Shown here: piece by piece, positions 1 to 6,376 of the stretch
How the letters are laid out: each line of letters starts with the position of its first letter
How positions within the stretch are numbered: position 1 is the stretch's first letter
Source of the DNA: Bacteroides sp.
GTDB taxonomy: Bacteria > Bacteroidota > Bacteroidia > Bacteroidales > Bacteroidaceae
DNA length: 8,435 nt
Assembly (NCBI GenBank): GCA_017556595.1
Contig: JAFYML010000085.1
Location: 1 to 8,435, forward strand
Direction of reading: 5' to 3'
The notes under the pieces: model-generated
Told to the model about the DNA's origin: nothing
The model's input: only the letters and a program-made list of their open reading frames with translations
The model's database searches: none
Made by a program: the position numbers and the translations under genes

Positions 1-8
1 AATTTCAT
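1..8 (-). CDS. Possible start of a downstream gene, cut by the window edge
   Basis: An ATG on the minus strand (positions 8-6) lies three bases after the stop codon of the metal permease gene, and the following AAA codon gives Met-Lys before the window ends. Such tight spacing would fit a co-transcribed partner of the permease. Only two codons are visible, so this may equally be a chance ATG. No function can be assigned. Confidence 0.2.
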
Positions 9-11
9 GAT

Positions 12-1241
12 TTATGCCTCCTTTATTACTTCAAATCCTAATCGTTCGATGGTGGATATCACCTCTTCGTTGCTTACATCTCCTTCAATGTAAGCGGTTT
101 CGGTTGTTAAATCTACTTGTACTGATTTTACGCTTTCAAGTTGCGCAAGGTTTCGTTGTACATTGTTTACGCAATGATTACAATTCATACCTTTTATTTT
201 GAAGGTGCGTTTGCCCTTTGTGTGTTCATACTTCTTCCCTTTGCGTAAATAGGCATTTAGCAATAATAAAAGAAGTAAAATACTCGAAGCCCACTTCCAC
301 CAAGCCGTTTCGTGTGTGTGGCAACCCGCATGGTGTCCTTGCTCGATAACCCCTTGCGTAAACCACTCGGTCGGTAGCAAATAGTCAATGCCCAATCCAA
401 ACAAAATGGCACCACCGATGATGGTTAATAGATAAAGGAACAAAACCTTTCGTTTTAGCACTTTGCTAACTACTAAGATAGAGGCCATGCTAGTGGCAGG
501 ACCGGCCATTAGTAATACCAAAGCCGCCCCGGGTGTCAATCCTTTCAACATCAATGCTACGGCTATGGGAATAGACTCCGTGGCGCATAGATACATTGGG
601 ACGGCAAAGGCCAGGACAATGAGCATGTTCAATATGGGATAATTACGGAAGGCGGTAAAGAAGTCGTCGGGTAGCAATAAGGTTATCAAACCGGCAATAA
701 CCAAACCCAACACCAACCACTTGCCAATGTCTTGCATCATGTCTACGTAGCCATATCGTAAGGCTTGCATGCATCGTTGGATGAAATTTTTCGGTTTTGC
801 TTCTGTTCTCAAGACCTCTTCGCCTACGTTGATGTCGTTTTTACAAAACTGATTAACGAGTGTACCTCCGAAGAGTGATGTGATAAATGCAACGAACGGA
901 CGAATTATGGCGAACGGAGCACCCATCAATGACCAAGTAGCTAAGATGGAATCAACGCCAGTTTGAGGAGTAGAGATTAGAAATGCCACCGTAGCACCAC
1001 GTGATGCTCCATTTTTGCGCAACGACATGGCTGTAGGTATTACACCACACGAACAGAGAGGTAGAGGAATGCCGAACAAAGCCGCCATCAGTACCGAACG
1101 AAAATTGTTTTTCGATAGGTGACGCGTATAAATCTGTTGTGGAACAAAGGCATGTAAGATGCCTGCCACCAAGAAACCTAAGAGTAGGTAGGGCGACATC
1201 TCGTTTAGCAAATTTAAAAAGGTAAAAATATCAGTTTGCAT
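12..1241 (-). CDS. SO_0444/DUF318-family metal efflux permease with C-terminal HMA domain
   Basis: This 409-residue inner-membrane protein is a predicted permease of the DUF318 (ArsP-like, PF03773) family; members with this layout are annotated as SO_0444-type Cu/Zn efflux transporters. Hydrophobic helices fill residues about 15-300. The two family signature loops are visible: PLCSCGVIPTA at 61-71, followed by STPQTGVDS at 90-98, and a second half with YLCATESIPIA at 217-227 and LMAGPATS at 244-251, suggesting an internal duplication. A His/Cys-rich stretch, HHAGCHTH (303-310), precedes a last helix at about 314-331. Residues 346-406 form a heavy-metal-associated domain with the metal-binding motif GMNCNHC (351-357). 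The likely role is export of a soft metal ion, with the HMA domain and His-rich segment as metal sensors or delivery sites. The exact metal cannot be read from the sequence. The ATG start is supported by a promoter box about 20 bases upstream. The gene stands apart from the lipoprotein gene upstream, with a terminator between them. Confidence 0.85.
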   Translation of the reverse strand: MQTDIFTFLNLLNEMSPYLLLGFLVAGILHAFVPQQIYTRHLSKNNFRSVLMAALFGIPLPLCSCGVIPTAMSLRKNGASRGATVAFLISTPQTGVDSILATWSLMGAPFAIIRPFVAFITSLFGGTLVNQFCKNDINVGEEVLRTEAKPKNFIQRCMQALRYGYVDMMQDIGKWLVLGLVIAGLITLLLPDDFFTAFRNYPILNMLIVLAFAVPMYLCATESIPIAVALMLKGLTPGAALVLLMAGPATSMASILVVSKVLKRKVLFLYLLTIIGGAILFGLGIDYLLPTEWFTQGVIEQGHHAGCHTHETAWWKWASSILLLLLLLNAYLRKGKKYEHTKGKRTFKIKGMNCNHCVNNVQRNLAQLESVKSVQVDLTTETAYIEGDVSNEEVISTIERLGFEVIKEA

Positions 1242-1260
1242 AGCTTTCTTAATTTCTTTG

Positions 1261-1268
1261 CAAAGATA
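1261..1268 (-). promoter_or_regulatory. Bacteroidota-type -7 promoter box for the metal permease gene
   Basis: On the minus strand this reads TATCTTTG, an exact match to the Bacteroidota -7 consensus TAnnTTTG, 19 bases before the permease ATG. The expected transcript start would leave a leader of only about a dozen bases. A TTTG that could serve as the -33 box lies at 1292-1295, but the 23-base gap is longer than the usual 19-21. The box overlaps a perfect 12-bp palindrome, TCTTTGCAAAGA (1255-1266), which could be a repressor site or mere composition. Confidence 0.55.
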
Positions 1269-1271
1269 AAC

Positions 1272-1306
1272 AAAAGGCTCGGAAGAGAATGCAAAATATG
1301 TTTCTT
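1272..1306. repeat. Partial copy of the 2584-2619 terminator sequence
   Basis: The first 15 bases, AAAAGGCTCGGAAGA (1272-1286), are identical to 2584-2598, the 5' half of the terminator hairpin near 2600. The match continues with AATGCA (1288-1293, compare 2602-2607) and TGTTTCTT (1299-1306, compare 2612-2619) at nearly the same spacing. The final CCGAGCC that closes the stem at 2620-2626 is absent here, so this copy cannot form the hairpin. It lies in the upstream promoter region of the metal permease gene. Common descent is an inference from the three aligned blocks. Confidence 0.5.
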
Positions 1307-1370
1307 TAATGATGTTACAGTGATTTAAAATCTATAATCTTTACTATTGATATTGATTATATTGATATAA

Positions 1371-1396
1371 AAATAGTCGCTATGCAGCGACTATTT
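1371..1396 (-). terminator. Rho-independent terminator of the small lipoprotein gene
   Basis: A perfect 11-bp inverted repeat (1371-1381 with 1386-1396) encloses a 4-base loop, ATGC. On the minus strand the stem runs into a T tract (ACTATTTTTAT). It lies about 24 bases after the stop codon of the lipoprotein gene and before the promoter of the metal permease gene, so it separates the two units. The A/T-rich base pairs at the foot of the stem double as the T tract. Confidence 0.8.
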
Positions 1397-1419
1397 ATGT
1401 AAATAAATATTTATAGAAT

Positions 1420-2052
1420 CTATTTAGGCTGATTTGTCCATTCATCTATATTAAAGGTAAATATATAGTCATTTTGTATATTTTCTATCATTATGGGCAT
1501 TAAAACGGTCATTTTCTTTCCGACATATTTTTCAGCTTCATTATTTAATGCTTCTTGGGAATTATAGTATGCGGGAATTAGATTTTTTTCTCTCCAACCT
1601 CCATATTGTCCAGAGACATAATAAACATTATCAGTTGGTAAAATTAAATCTGAAATCTTTGCGTTTTTGGGAATCGTCGTTGCAGGTTGTGAATTGTTTC
1701 TGTCGGTGTATTTAACTCCTGCGTGCATTACACGTCCTGTTTGACCTGTAATGTCAACAAAGCTCACATCGTCCCAATTAATCTTTATTGTGTGTCCGGA
1801 TTTGTTTGTTAATTCAAAATTTAGTTGTTTTAAACTGACATACCAAATGATGTCAATATAATCGTCTTCATAACGATATTTGTTTAAATCTCCATCTTTA
1901 AAATTAACAACTTTTGTTTCTCCGAATTGTTTTTTCGCATCAGCAGGACTTTCTACAGAAGATAGGCCTACAGAATATGTTGCCATATAGCTTGTTCCAC
2001 ACGATGTTAATAATGATATGGTTGCTAAAATTAAGAAATAATACTTTTTCAT
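1420..2052 (-). CDS. Small lipoprotein of unknown function
   Basis: I place the start at the ATG at 2052, giving 210 residues. The protein then opens MKKYYFLILA and has a lipoprotein signal ending in the lipobox LLTSC, with the lipidated Cys at residue 18. A GTG 33 bases upstream would bury the signal peptide behind 11 extra residues and is less likely. After the signal, the chain is soluble and rich in beta-type segments. A central stretch with FELTNKSGHTIKINWDD suggests a beta-sandwich of the kind seen in surface or periplasmic lipoproteins, but this is inference. The conserved-looking NNSQPATTIP and VYYVSGQYGGW segments resemble other Bacteroidales hypothetical lipoproteins as I remember them; I cannot name a family. 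The residue after Cys is Gly, with no acidic export signal. The gene is more AT-rich than its neighbours, stands alone and has its own terminator. Its leader may include the fold-back repeat upstream. Confidence 0.75.
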   Translation of the reverse strand: MKKYYFLILATISLLTSCGTSYMATYSVGLSSVESPADAKKQFGETKVVNFKDGDLNKYRYEDDYIDIIWYVSLKQLNFELTNKSGHTIKINWDDVSFVDITGQTGRVMHAGVKYTDRNNSQPATTIPKNAKISDLILPTDNVYYVSGQYGGWREKNLIPAYYNSQEALNNEAEKYVGKKMTVLMPIMIENIQNDYIFTFNIDEWTNQPK

Positions 2053-2130
2053 ATTATATTTATAGTGTTCTTTTGCCTTACTCACTTTTTTGGCTTTTCA
2101 GGTTACTCCATCGTTCCTGTTTATGTAAAA

Positions 2131-2339
2131 TACGCATAAAAAAAGCGCGGAACTTTTAGTGTATTCTTCTACCTAAGGTGTTTGGCGTAACCTAATCGAC
2201 AGAATAACCAAAAGCCCACGCCTATATAGCGCGAGCATTTTTTACTATATTCTTGTCGATTGTGTCTATTAGTCGCCAAACTTTTAGGTAGACAGAATAA
2301 AGCTAAAACGCTTTCTCAATATGTTTTAAAATATGCGTA
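2131..2339. repeat. Long fold-back inverted repeat (MITE-like element or structured RNA)
   Basis: The outer ends are TACGCAT (2131-2137) and its exact reverse complement ATGCGTA (2333-2339). Inside these, AAAGCG (2142-2147) pairs with CGCTTT (2309-2314). The strongest arms are 2162-2187 and 2274-2299, about 26 bases each, which pair apart from one single-base insertion and a few mismatches around TCTACCTAA and TTTGGCG. A further inner pair, AATCGACAGAATA (2194-2206) and TATTCTTGTCGATT (2248-2261), matches with one bulge. The apex (2214-2236) is GC-rich around the palindrome CTATATAG (2222-2229). Nested pairing over about 200 bases, with unequal loops between the arms, is typical of a miniature inverted-repeat element or a structured RNA. 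It also recalls dispersed intergenic repeats of Bacteroidales genomes as I remember them; only one copy is visible here. No coding capacity is seen. Confidence 0.7.
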
Positions 2340-2403
2340 CTTAATTATACGCAATGTTTCATAGGCTATATATATATATATGTTAGTACTATTTATATCG
2401 CTT

Positions 2404-2411
2404 CAAAGATA
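2404..2411 (-). promoter_or_regulatory. Candidate -7 promoter box upstream of the fold-back repeat
   Basis: The minus strand reads TATCTTTG, an exact match to the Bacteroidota TAnnTTTG box, but no TTTG is seen at the usual -33 distance. It is the only good box between the terminator at 2587 and the small lipoprotein gene. A transcript from it would carry a leader of about 345 bases containing the entire fold-back repeat before reaching the lipoprotein start. Confidence 0.35.
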
Positions 2412-2586
2412 CAAAAAAGATGTAAATAGTTTCTATTATTACTGATATTTTTATTTTTCTATTATTTTTTTGTTCGAATTGTTCCAAAAAGATAATAAGA
2501 TGTTCATGGAAAAGTCATTTTTTTACTATTGTATTCGCAATTCGTGTATCAATCAGTTACAAAATAATTGTTTATCGATAAAAAAA

Positions 2587-2627
2587 AGGCTCGGAAGAAA
2601 CAATGCACTTCTGTTTCTTCCGAGCCT
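2587..2627 (-). terminator. Rho-independent terminator ending the hpt-to-membrane-protein unit
   Basis: A perfect 15-bp stem (2587-2601 with 2613-2627) encloses an 11-base loop. On the minus strand, the stem ending in CCGAGCCT is followed by a run of seven T residues. It starts 21 bases after the stop codon of the membrane protein gene. No other terminator is seen from 3206 back to 6916, so this is the likely end of the six-gene unit. Confidence 0.9.
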
Positions 2628-2648
2628 AATAGTTAAGTATCGAAACAA

Positions 2649-3206
2649 TTATTCGCTTATCTCCTCTTCCAATGCTTCACGCATTTTCGTATAATCGCGT
2701 TTAAATCGGCGACGGAGGTTCAACCCGAATGTTACTCCGATAAGCAATCCGCCCCAAATGCAATACATGGCATGGGTCACTCCAAGATTTTCCAAATCTT
2801 TGACGATGCTTAGTAGTATTGGTATAGCCAATACAATGCGATATAGCGGTAATAAGTTGAATAGTTTTTCTTCTCGATGAAACTTGATAAGTGTCTCTTT
2901 CAACGATTGCTTCCCTAAGTCCAATTGGCCGATGCGAACGCTTTGCCAGATATAGTCGATAGCTACGATAATAAAGAATATCGTGAACAAGCAAGCTGTG
3001 CGGTCGCTGAATTGTGCCATTCCCATCATTGGGCGGAAAAGACAAGGTGCCAAGATACAGATGATTCCAAGTATCCGGTATTTTCGTACCAATCGTTCGC
3101 TTATCGACAATGTGCGTTTGTGGCGTTCCATTTTTAACTCACCTTCCAATCGGTCGATGCGACTTTCCATCTCTTTCCATCCTTTTTTCAAATCTTCCAA
3201 TTCCAT
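2649..3206 (-). CDS. Four-helix membrane protein paired with the ECF sigma factor
   Basis: This 185-residue protein starts with a charged, probably coiled-coil segment (about residues 1-35, many Glu, Lys and Arg at heptad-like spacing). Four hydrophobic helices follow at about 45-62, 70-87, 118-135 and 143-162. It ends in a basic patch (RRRFKRDY, 165-172) and an acidic tail. No signal peptide, zinc-binding HxxxCxxC motif or periplasmic domain is visible, so it is not a classical anti-sigma factor of the ZAS or FecR type. It begins 18 bases after the sigma factor stop codon and ends at the operon terminator, so the two genes are surely co-expressed. Comparable small membrane proteins follow sigma genes in other Bacteroidales genomes, to my recollection. 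A role in tethering or restraining the sigma factor through the cytoplasmic N-terminal helix is a guess. Confidence 0.75.
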   Translation of the reverse strand: MELEDLKKGWKEMESRIDRLEGELKMERHKRTLSISERLVRKYRILGIICILAPCLFRPMMGMAQFSDRTACLFTIFFIIVAIDYIWQSVRIGQLDLGKQSLKETLIKFHREEKLFNLLPLYRIVLAIPILLSIVKDLENLGVTHAMYCIWGGLLIGVTFGLNLRRRFKRDYTKMREALEEEISE

Positions 3207-3210
3207 AGTT

Positions 3211-3218
3211 TCCTCCTT
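3211..3218 (-). promoter_or_regulatory. Strong Shine-Dalgarno sequence for the membrane protein gene
   Basis: The minus strand reads AAGGAGGA, followed by four bases (AACT) and the ATG at 3206. It is a near-perfect complement to the 16S rRNA 3' end and fixes this start codon. The starts of hpt, adk, obg, pgeF and the sigma gene in this window have no such sequence, as is usual in Bacteroidota, so this site stands out. Confidence 0.75.
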
Positions 3219-3224
3219 TTTTAG

Positions 3225-3746
3225 TTATTCGTTAGCAAGTTTAGTTAGTTTCTCTTTAATACGTCTCAACTTGGTGGCTATCGTGTTGCGTGGCATACCG
3301 CAAACTTCGGCTATCTCTTCATAGCTTCGTTCGTCGAGCCACATTAAGATGATAGCCTTTTCCATACGATTCAGTTGATAGATAAGTCGGTACATTTCGC
3401 GCAGATGTTCGGTTTTGCTATTGTCGTCAATAACATCTCCGGCAAGTAACGATTCGATGGGTAATGACTCTTCCTTGTTGCGAAGTTTCTTGCAAAAGGT
3501 GATGCAAGTGTTCAAACTTACCCGATAAATCCATGTGGATAGTTGAGCGGTTCCTTTGAATTGTGGATAACCTTTCCATAGATTGATGAGCACCTCTTGG
3601 CGTAGGTCTTTCATCTCTTCCTCGTCTGCCGCATAGAGGTAGCACACCTTATATATAATGCGCTTGTTCTCCTCTATGAGGGCAAGGTACTCTTGTTCTT
3701 TTTCTCTTTCCATTGCTTTTATTGCTCTTTTTTCTTCGTTAGACAT
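3225..3746 (-). CDS. ECF-type RNA polymerase sigma factor
   Basis: This 173-residue protein has the two-domain layout of an extracytoplasmic-function sigma-70 factor. Region 2 spans about residues 28-87: a helix around VCYLYAADEEEMKDLRQEV, then LINLWKGYPQFKG, and the promoter-melting segment STWIYRVSLNTCITF (70-84). A variable linker (88-115) follows. Region 4 spans about 117-170, with YEEIAEVCGMPRNTIATKL (142-160) as the helix-turn-helix that would read the -35-like element. It would bind core RNA polymerase and direct it to a small set of promoters. The ATG at 3746 is used here; a second ATG at 3713 (residue 12) is also possible, since the first 20 residues are charged and poorly conserved in such proteins. 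The gene lies 51 bases after pgeF with no promoter or terminator between them, and 18 bases before the membrane protein gene. Its target promoters cannot be read from this window. Confidence 0.9.
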   Translation of the reverse strand: MSNEEKRAIKAMEREKEQEYLALIEENKRIIYKVCYLYAADEEEMKDLRQEVLINLWKGYPQFKGTAQLSTWIYRVSLNTCITFCKKLRNKEESLPIESLLAGDVIDDNSKTEHLREMYRLIYQLNRMEKAIILMWLDERSYEEIAEVCGMPRNTIATKLRRIKEKLTKLANE

Positions 3747-3797
3747 AAAAGTTGGAAATTAGTTTCAGATGCTGAATAAAAAGTTGTTTTTTGGTGA

Positions 3798-4577
3798 TTA
3801 ATCGTTTTTCATGAAGATGCCCGAAAGGATACGTCCCGATTTTATACCGAGACGACGGGCTGAGAAAAACTCTTCGTAACGAGTAAACGTGCAGATGTCG
3901 CAAAGGACTATCTGTTCTGTAGGAACACCAAAGTCTATCAACTGGACGGAATTGGCCATCGGGAGGTCGATGTGCCATTTATGAGTTTCAGGTTTCCATC
4001 CGCTGATATACTCCAGTGGGAAATTGTTTTGCTTGAATGCGTCATATACTTCATCGCCCACTTCGAATGCATCGAATCCGATACTTGGCCCTATCGCGGC
4101 ATAAATGTCTTCACCTTGCGTGTTGTATAGGCGGTTCATCTGCTCTAATGTTTTTCGGACAATACCGTTTACCGAACCACGCCAACCCGCATGAATGGCC
4201 GCAATAACTTGTTGCTTCTTGTCGTAAAGAAGAATGGGTACACAATCGGCCGTCGATACACAAAGACAAATGCCTTTCTCTTTTGTAATCAACGCATCGA
4301 TGTTTTGAAGTAGTTCATTTTGCTTTTCCGCGTTTTTTTGTAGGAACTCCTTATCTATGACTAACGCATTCACACTATGCGTTTGATAAGGAATAATCAG
4401 TTGTTCCTTTTCTATATGTAAAGCCGCGCAAAGCAATTGTTGATTGCGTTGCACGGCTTCTATATCATCACCCGTATAAGGTGTACAATTCATGGAGGCG
4501 TAATCTCCTTTACTCACACCACCATTTCGGGTGGTGCTGAATGCGGTTACTTTTGTATGGAGGTTATGGAATATCAT
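3798..4577 (-). CDS. pgeF: PgeF (YfiH/laccase-domain) purine nucleoside phosphorylase
   Basis: This 259-residue cytoplasmic protein belongs to the DUF152/YfiH family (Cu-oxidase_4), once called multicopper polyphenol oxidases and now known to include zinc-dependent purine nucleoside phosphorylases and adenosine deaminases. The family zinc ligands are visible: His67 in PYQTHSVNA, Cys112 in STADCVPILLYD and His129 in AIHAGWRGSVNG. Further signatures are AIGPSIGFDAFEVGDEV (161-177), CTFTR (229-233) and FFSARR (237-242), close to the usual FYSYRR. Length is normal for the family. It starts 8 bases after the obg stop codon. Location next to hpt and adk fits purine salvage: releasing the base from adenosine or inosine, with Hpt rebuilding IMP or GMP and Adk recycling AMP. 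A role in correcting peptidoglycan precursors has been described for E. coli YfiH and cannot be judged here. Confidence 0.9.
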   Translation of the reverse strand: MIFHNLHTKVTAFSTTRNGGVSKGDYASMNCTPYTGDDIEAVQRNQQLLCAALHIEKEQLIIPYQTHSVNALVIDKEFLQKNAEKQNELLQNIDALITKEKGICLCVSTADCVPILLYDKKQQVIAAIHAGWRGSVNGIVRKTLEQMNRLYNTQGEDIYAAIGPSIGFDAFEVGDEVYDAFKQNNFPLEYISGWKPETHKWHIDLPMANSVQLIDFGVPTEQIVLCDICTFTRYEEFFSARRLGIKSGRILSGIFMKND

Positions 4578-4585
4578 GGAAATAA

Positions 4586-5758
4586 TTATTCATCCCAATC
4601 CTCTTCGTACTCAAAGTCTTCCAAGTCTTCGATGTCGTCATCTTCGTCAATGTATTCAAAGTCGAAGTCTTCATCTTCACCTTCGTCGGCCAACTCTTGT
4701 TGTAAATGGCTGAGGTCTTTTGGACGATGAGCAATGCTTTCTATCTTGCCTTCAATCTTGTTGCTTTCTTTGTTCAGTTCTTGCCATAGAATATCTTTCA
4801 ATACATTGATACCTAGGCCAGAGATGGATGATATAAACACGTGTGGAATACCTTCGGGGAGGGTTGGCTCAATCTCGTCCATCAGTTCTTGGTCGAGCAT
4901 ATCGCTCTTGGTTATGGCCAATACACGTTGCTTATCAAGCATTTCGGGATTGAACGTTTTGAGTTCGTTCAATAAAATCTCGTACTCTTTACGAATATCG
5001 TCGCTATCGGCCGGCACCATGAAGAGTAGTAACGAGTTGCGCTCAATGTGACGTAGGAAGCGCAAACCTAAACCTTTACCGGCACTTGCTCCTTCGATAA
5101 TACCAGGGATATCCGCCATTACGAACGATTTTCCATCGCGATACGAAACAATGCCGAGCATTGGCTCCATGGTAGTAAACGGATAGTTGGCAATCTTTGG
5201 CTTAGCAGAAGATACGGCCGAGAGAAGTGTTGATTTACCAGCATTGGGGAAGCCTACCAAACCTACATCGGCAAGTAGTTTTAATTCCATGATTACGGTC
5301 AACTCTTGCATTGGCTCGCCAGGTTGAGCAAATCGTGGTGCTTGGCGGGTAGCAGTTTTGAAGTGCCAATTACCTAATCCGCCTCGTCCACCTTTCAATA
5401 AAACAACCTCTTGGCCATGTTCGGTAACATCGCAAATATATTCGCCAGTTTCTGCGTTATATACTACCGTACCACAAGGTACTTCAATCACCTTGTCTTG
5501 TCCGTCTTTACCAAAGCTTCTATTCTTTGAACCACTTTCGCCATGACCGGCCAAGATGTGTCGATCATAGCGCAAGTGTAATAATGTCCAATAGTTACGA
5601 TTACCTCGTAAAATGATATGGCCTCCTCGTCCGCCATCACCGCCATCCGGCCCACCATTGGGGACATACTTGGCTCGACGCATGTGTGTTGAGCCTCTTC
5701 CGCCCTTTCCTGAACGGCAATAGATTTTTACATAATCAACGAAATTCGATTCAGCCAT
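4586..5758 (-). CDS. obg: Obg-family ribosome-associated GTPase
   Basis: This 390-residue essential GTPase binds the large ribosomal subunit during its assembly and links it to stress signalling. The Gly-rich Obg fold covers residues about 4-160, with repeated Gly patches such as [12 protein letters not shown] (35-46). The G domain follows: G1 GFPNAGKST (169-177), switch I NYPFTT (191-196), G3 DIPG (216-219), G4 TKSD (283-286) in place of the common NKxD, and G5 SSISG (310-314). The C-terminal OCT domain of many Obg proteins is missing. Residues about 357-390 instead form a strongly acidic tail, the arrangement I know from Bacteroidota. The ATG start gives the expected N-terminus. The gene lies 39 bases after adk and 8 bases before pgeF. 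Confidence 0.95.
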   Translation of the reverse strand: MAESNFVDYVKIYCRSGKGGRGSTHMRRAKYVPNGGPDGGDGGRGGHIILRGNRNYWTLLHLRYDRHILAGHGESGSKNRSFGKDGQDKVIEVPCGTVVYNAETGEYICDVTEHGQEVVLLKGGRGGLGNWHFKTATRQAPRFAQPGEPMQELTVIMELKLLADVGLVGFPNAGKSTLLSAVSSAKPKIANYPFTTMEPMLGIVSYRDGKSFVMADIPGIIEGASAGKGLGLRFLRHIERNSLLLFMVPADSDDIRKEYEILLNELKTFNPEMLDKQRVLAITKSDMLDQELMDEIEPTLPEGIPHVFISSISGLGINVLKDILWQELNKESNKIEGKIESIAHRPKDLSHLQQELADEGEDEDFDFEYIDEDDDIEDLEDFEYEEDWDE

Positions 5759-5797
5759 AGTCTTCTTTGAGTTAAATGTTTATTAAGGTATATTAGC

Positions 5798-6361
5798 TTA
5801 CCCGATAGCTTTGCATATTTCTTCAAATATGCCTTCCATGGTTCCTAAACCATTGATGTGGCAATATTGTCCTTCTGCTTTATACCAATCGATGAGCGGA
5901 GCAGTTTGGCTATGATATACCACAAGGCGTTTCTTGATTGTTTCCTCGTTGTCATCAGCACGTCCGCTTTCTTGTCCGCGCTTGATGAGACGTGTCATCA
6001 ATTCATCTTCGGGCACATCAAGGTCGAGCATAATGCTTACGCTTTGTCCACGTTCAGCAAGTACCTTCTTCAAAGCTTCTGCTTGTGGGATTGTTCTTGG
6101 AAAACCATCAAAGATAACACCTTTGCTATCTTCGAAGCTATCCAATGTCTTTGCGAGAATGTCAATAATCAATTCATCAGGAATCAATTGACCTTGGTCG
6201 ATGTATCCTTTTGCAATCTTACCCAATTCGGTGTTGTTCTTGATTTCGGCACGAAGTACGTCGCCGGTTGAGATGTGGTTGATGCCGTACTTGGCAACAA
6301 TTCGTTCACTTTGTGTTCCCTTACCTGAGCCGGGAGCACCAAAAATTACAATGTTTAGCAT
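5798..6361 (-). CDS. adk: Adenylate kinase, short form
   Basis: Adk converts ATP and AMP to two ADP and sets the cell's adenylate balance. The 187-residue protein opens with the P-loop GAPGSGKGT (8-16), followed by the AMP-binding STGDVLR (31-37) and GFPRT (86-90) motifs. The LID region around RLIKRGQESGRADDN (124-138) is short and has no Cys4 or other zinc-binding insert, so this is the short-type enzyme, compared with about 214 residues for the E. coli form. The catalytic arginines near 124, 128, 134 and 145 appear to be present. It follows hpt by 15 bases and has no Shine-Dalgarno sequence. Co-transcription with hpt and obg is likely. Confidence 0.96.
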   Translation of the reverse strand: MLNIVIFGAPGSGKGTQSERIVAKYGINHISTGDVLRAEIKNNTELGKIAKGYIDQGQLIPDELIIDILAKTLDSFEDSKGVIFDGFPRTIPQAEALKKVLAERGQSVSIMLDLDVPEDELMTRLIKRGQESGRADDNEETIKKRLVVYHSQTAPLIDWYKAEGQYCHINGLGTMEGIFEEICKAIG

Positions 6362-6376
6362 GTCGTTTTTAAAATA

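Larger units (their letters stand above)
2053..2648. other. 596-bp AT-rich stretch without a supported gene
   Basis: Between the small lipoprotein start and the end of the membrane protein gene I find no coding region with a good start or family signature. The stretch holds, from right to left, a terminator (2587-2627), a low-complexity AT-rich segment (about 2412-2580), a candidate promoter box (2404-2411), an alternating TA run (about 2367-2381) and a long fold-back repeat (2131-2339). The open frames here start at TTG or other weak codons and run across the terminator hairpin or antisense into neighbouring genes. Confidence 0.7.

Noticed and set aside
1345..1368. Three ATTGAT repeats near the lipoprotein terminator
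   Set aside because: The copies are six bases long in AT-rich DNA, unevenly spaced, and have no sign of a binding array.
2050..2085. GTG at 2085 as start of the small lipoprotein
   Set aside because: It would put 11 charged residues before an otherwise perfect signal peptide; the ATG at 2052 fits the lipobox spacing.
1914..2159. Plus-strand open frame of 81 codons
   Set aside because: It is antisense to the small lipoprotein's N-terminus and runs into the fold-back repeat. Its hydrophobic, Leu-rich translation reflects AT-rich antisense composition.
2367..2381. Alternating TA run
   Set aside because: It is a short low-complexity tract in AT-rich DNA with no further structure to support a function.
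2470..2694. Plus-strand open frame of 74 codons
   Set aside because: It begins with TTG, runs across the perfect terminator hairpin and into the antisense of the membrane protein gene, and has no family signature.
2701..3045. Minus-strand frame of 114 codons inside the membrane protein gene
   Set aside because: It is a shifted-frame shadow of a gene with a good start, strong ribosome binding site and consistent membrane helices.
4437..4730. Plus-strand Ser-rich frame opposite the Obg tail
   Set aside because: The Ser runs are the antisense reading of the Glu/Asp codons of the acidic tail, and the frame overlaps two well-supported genes.
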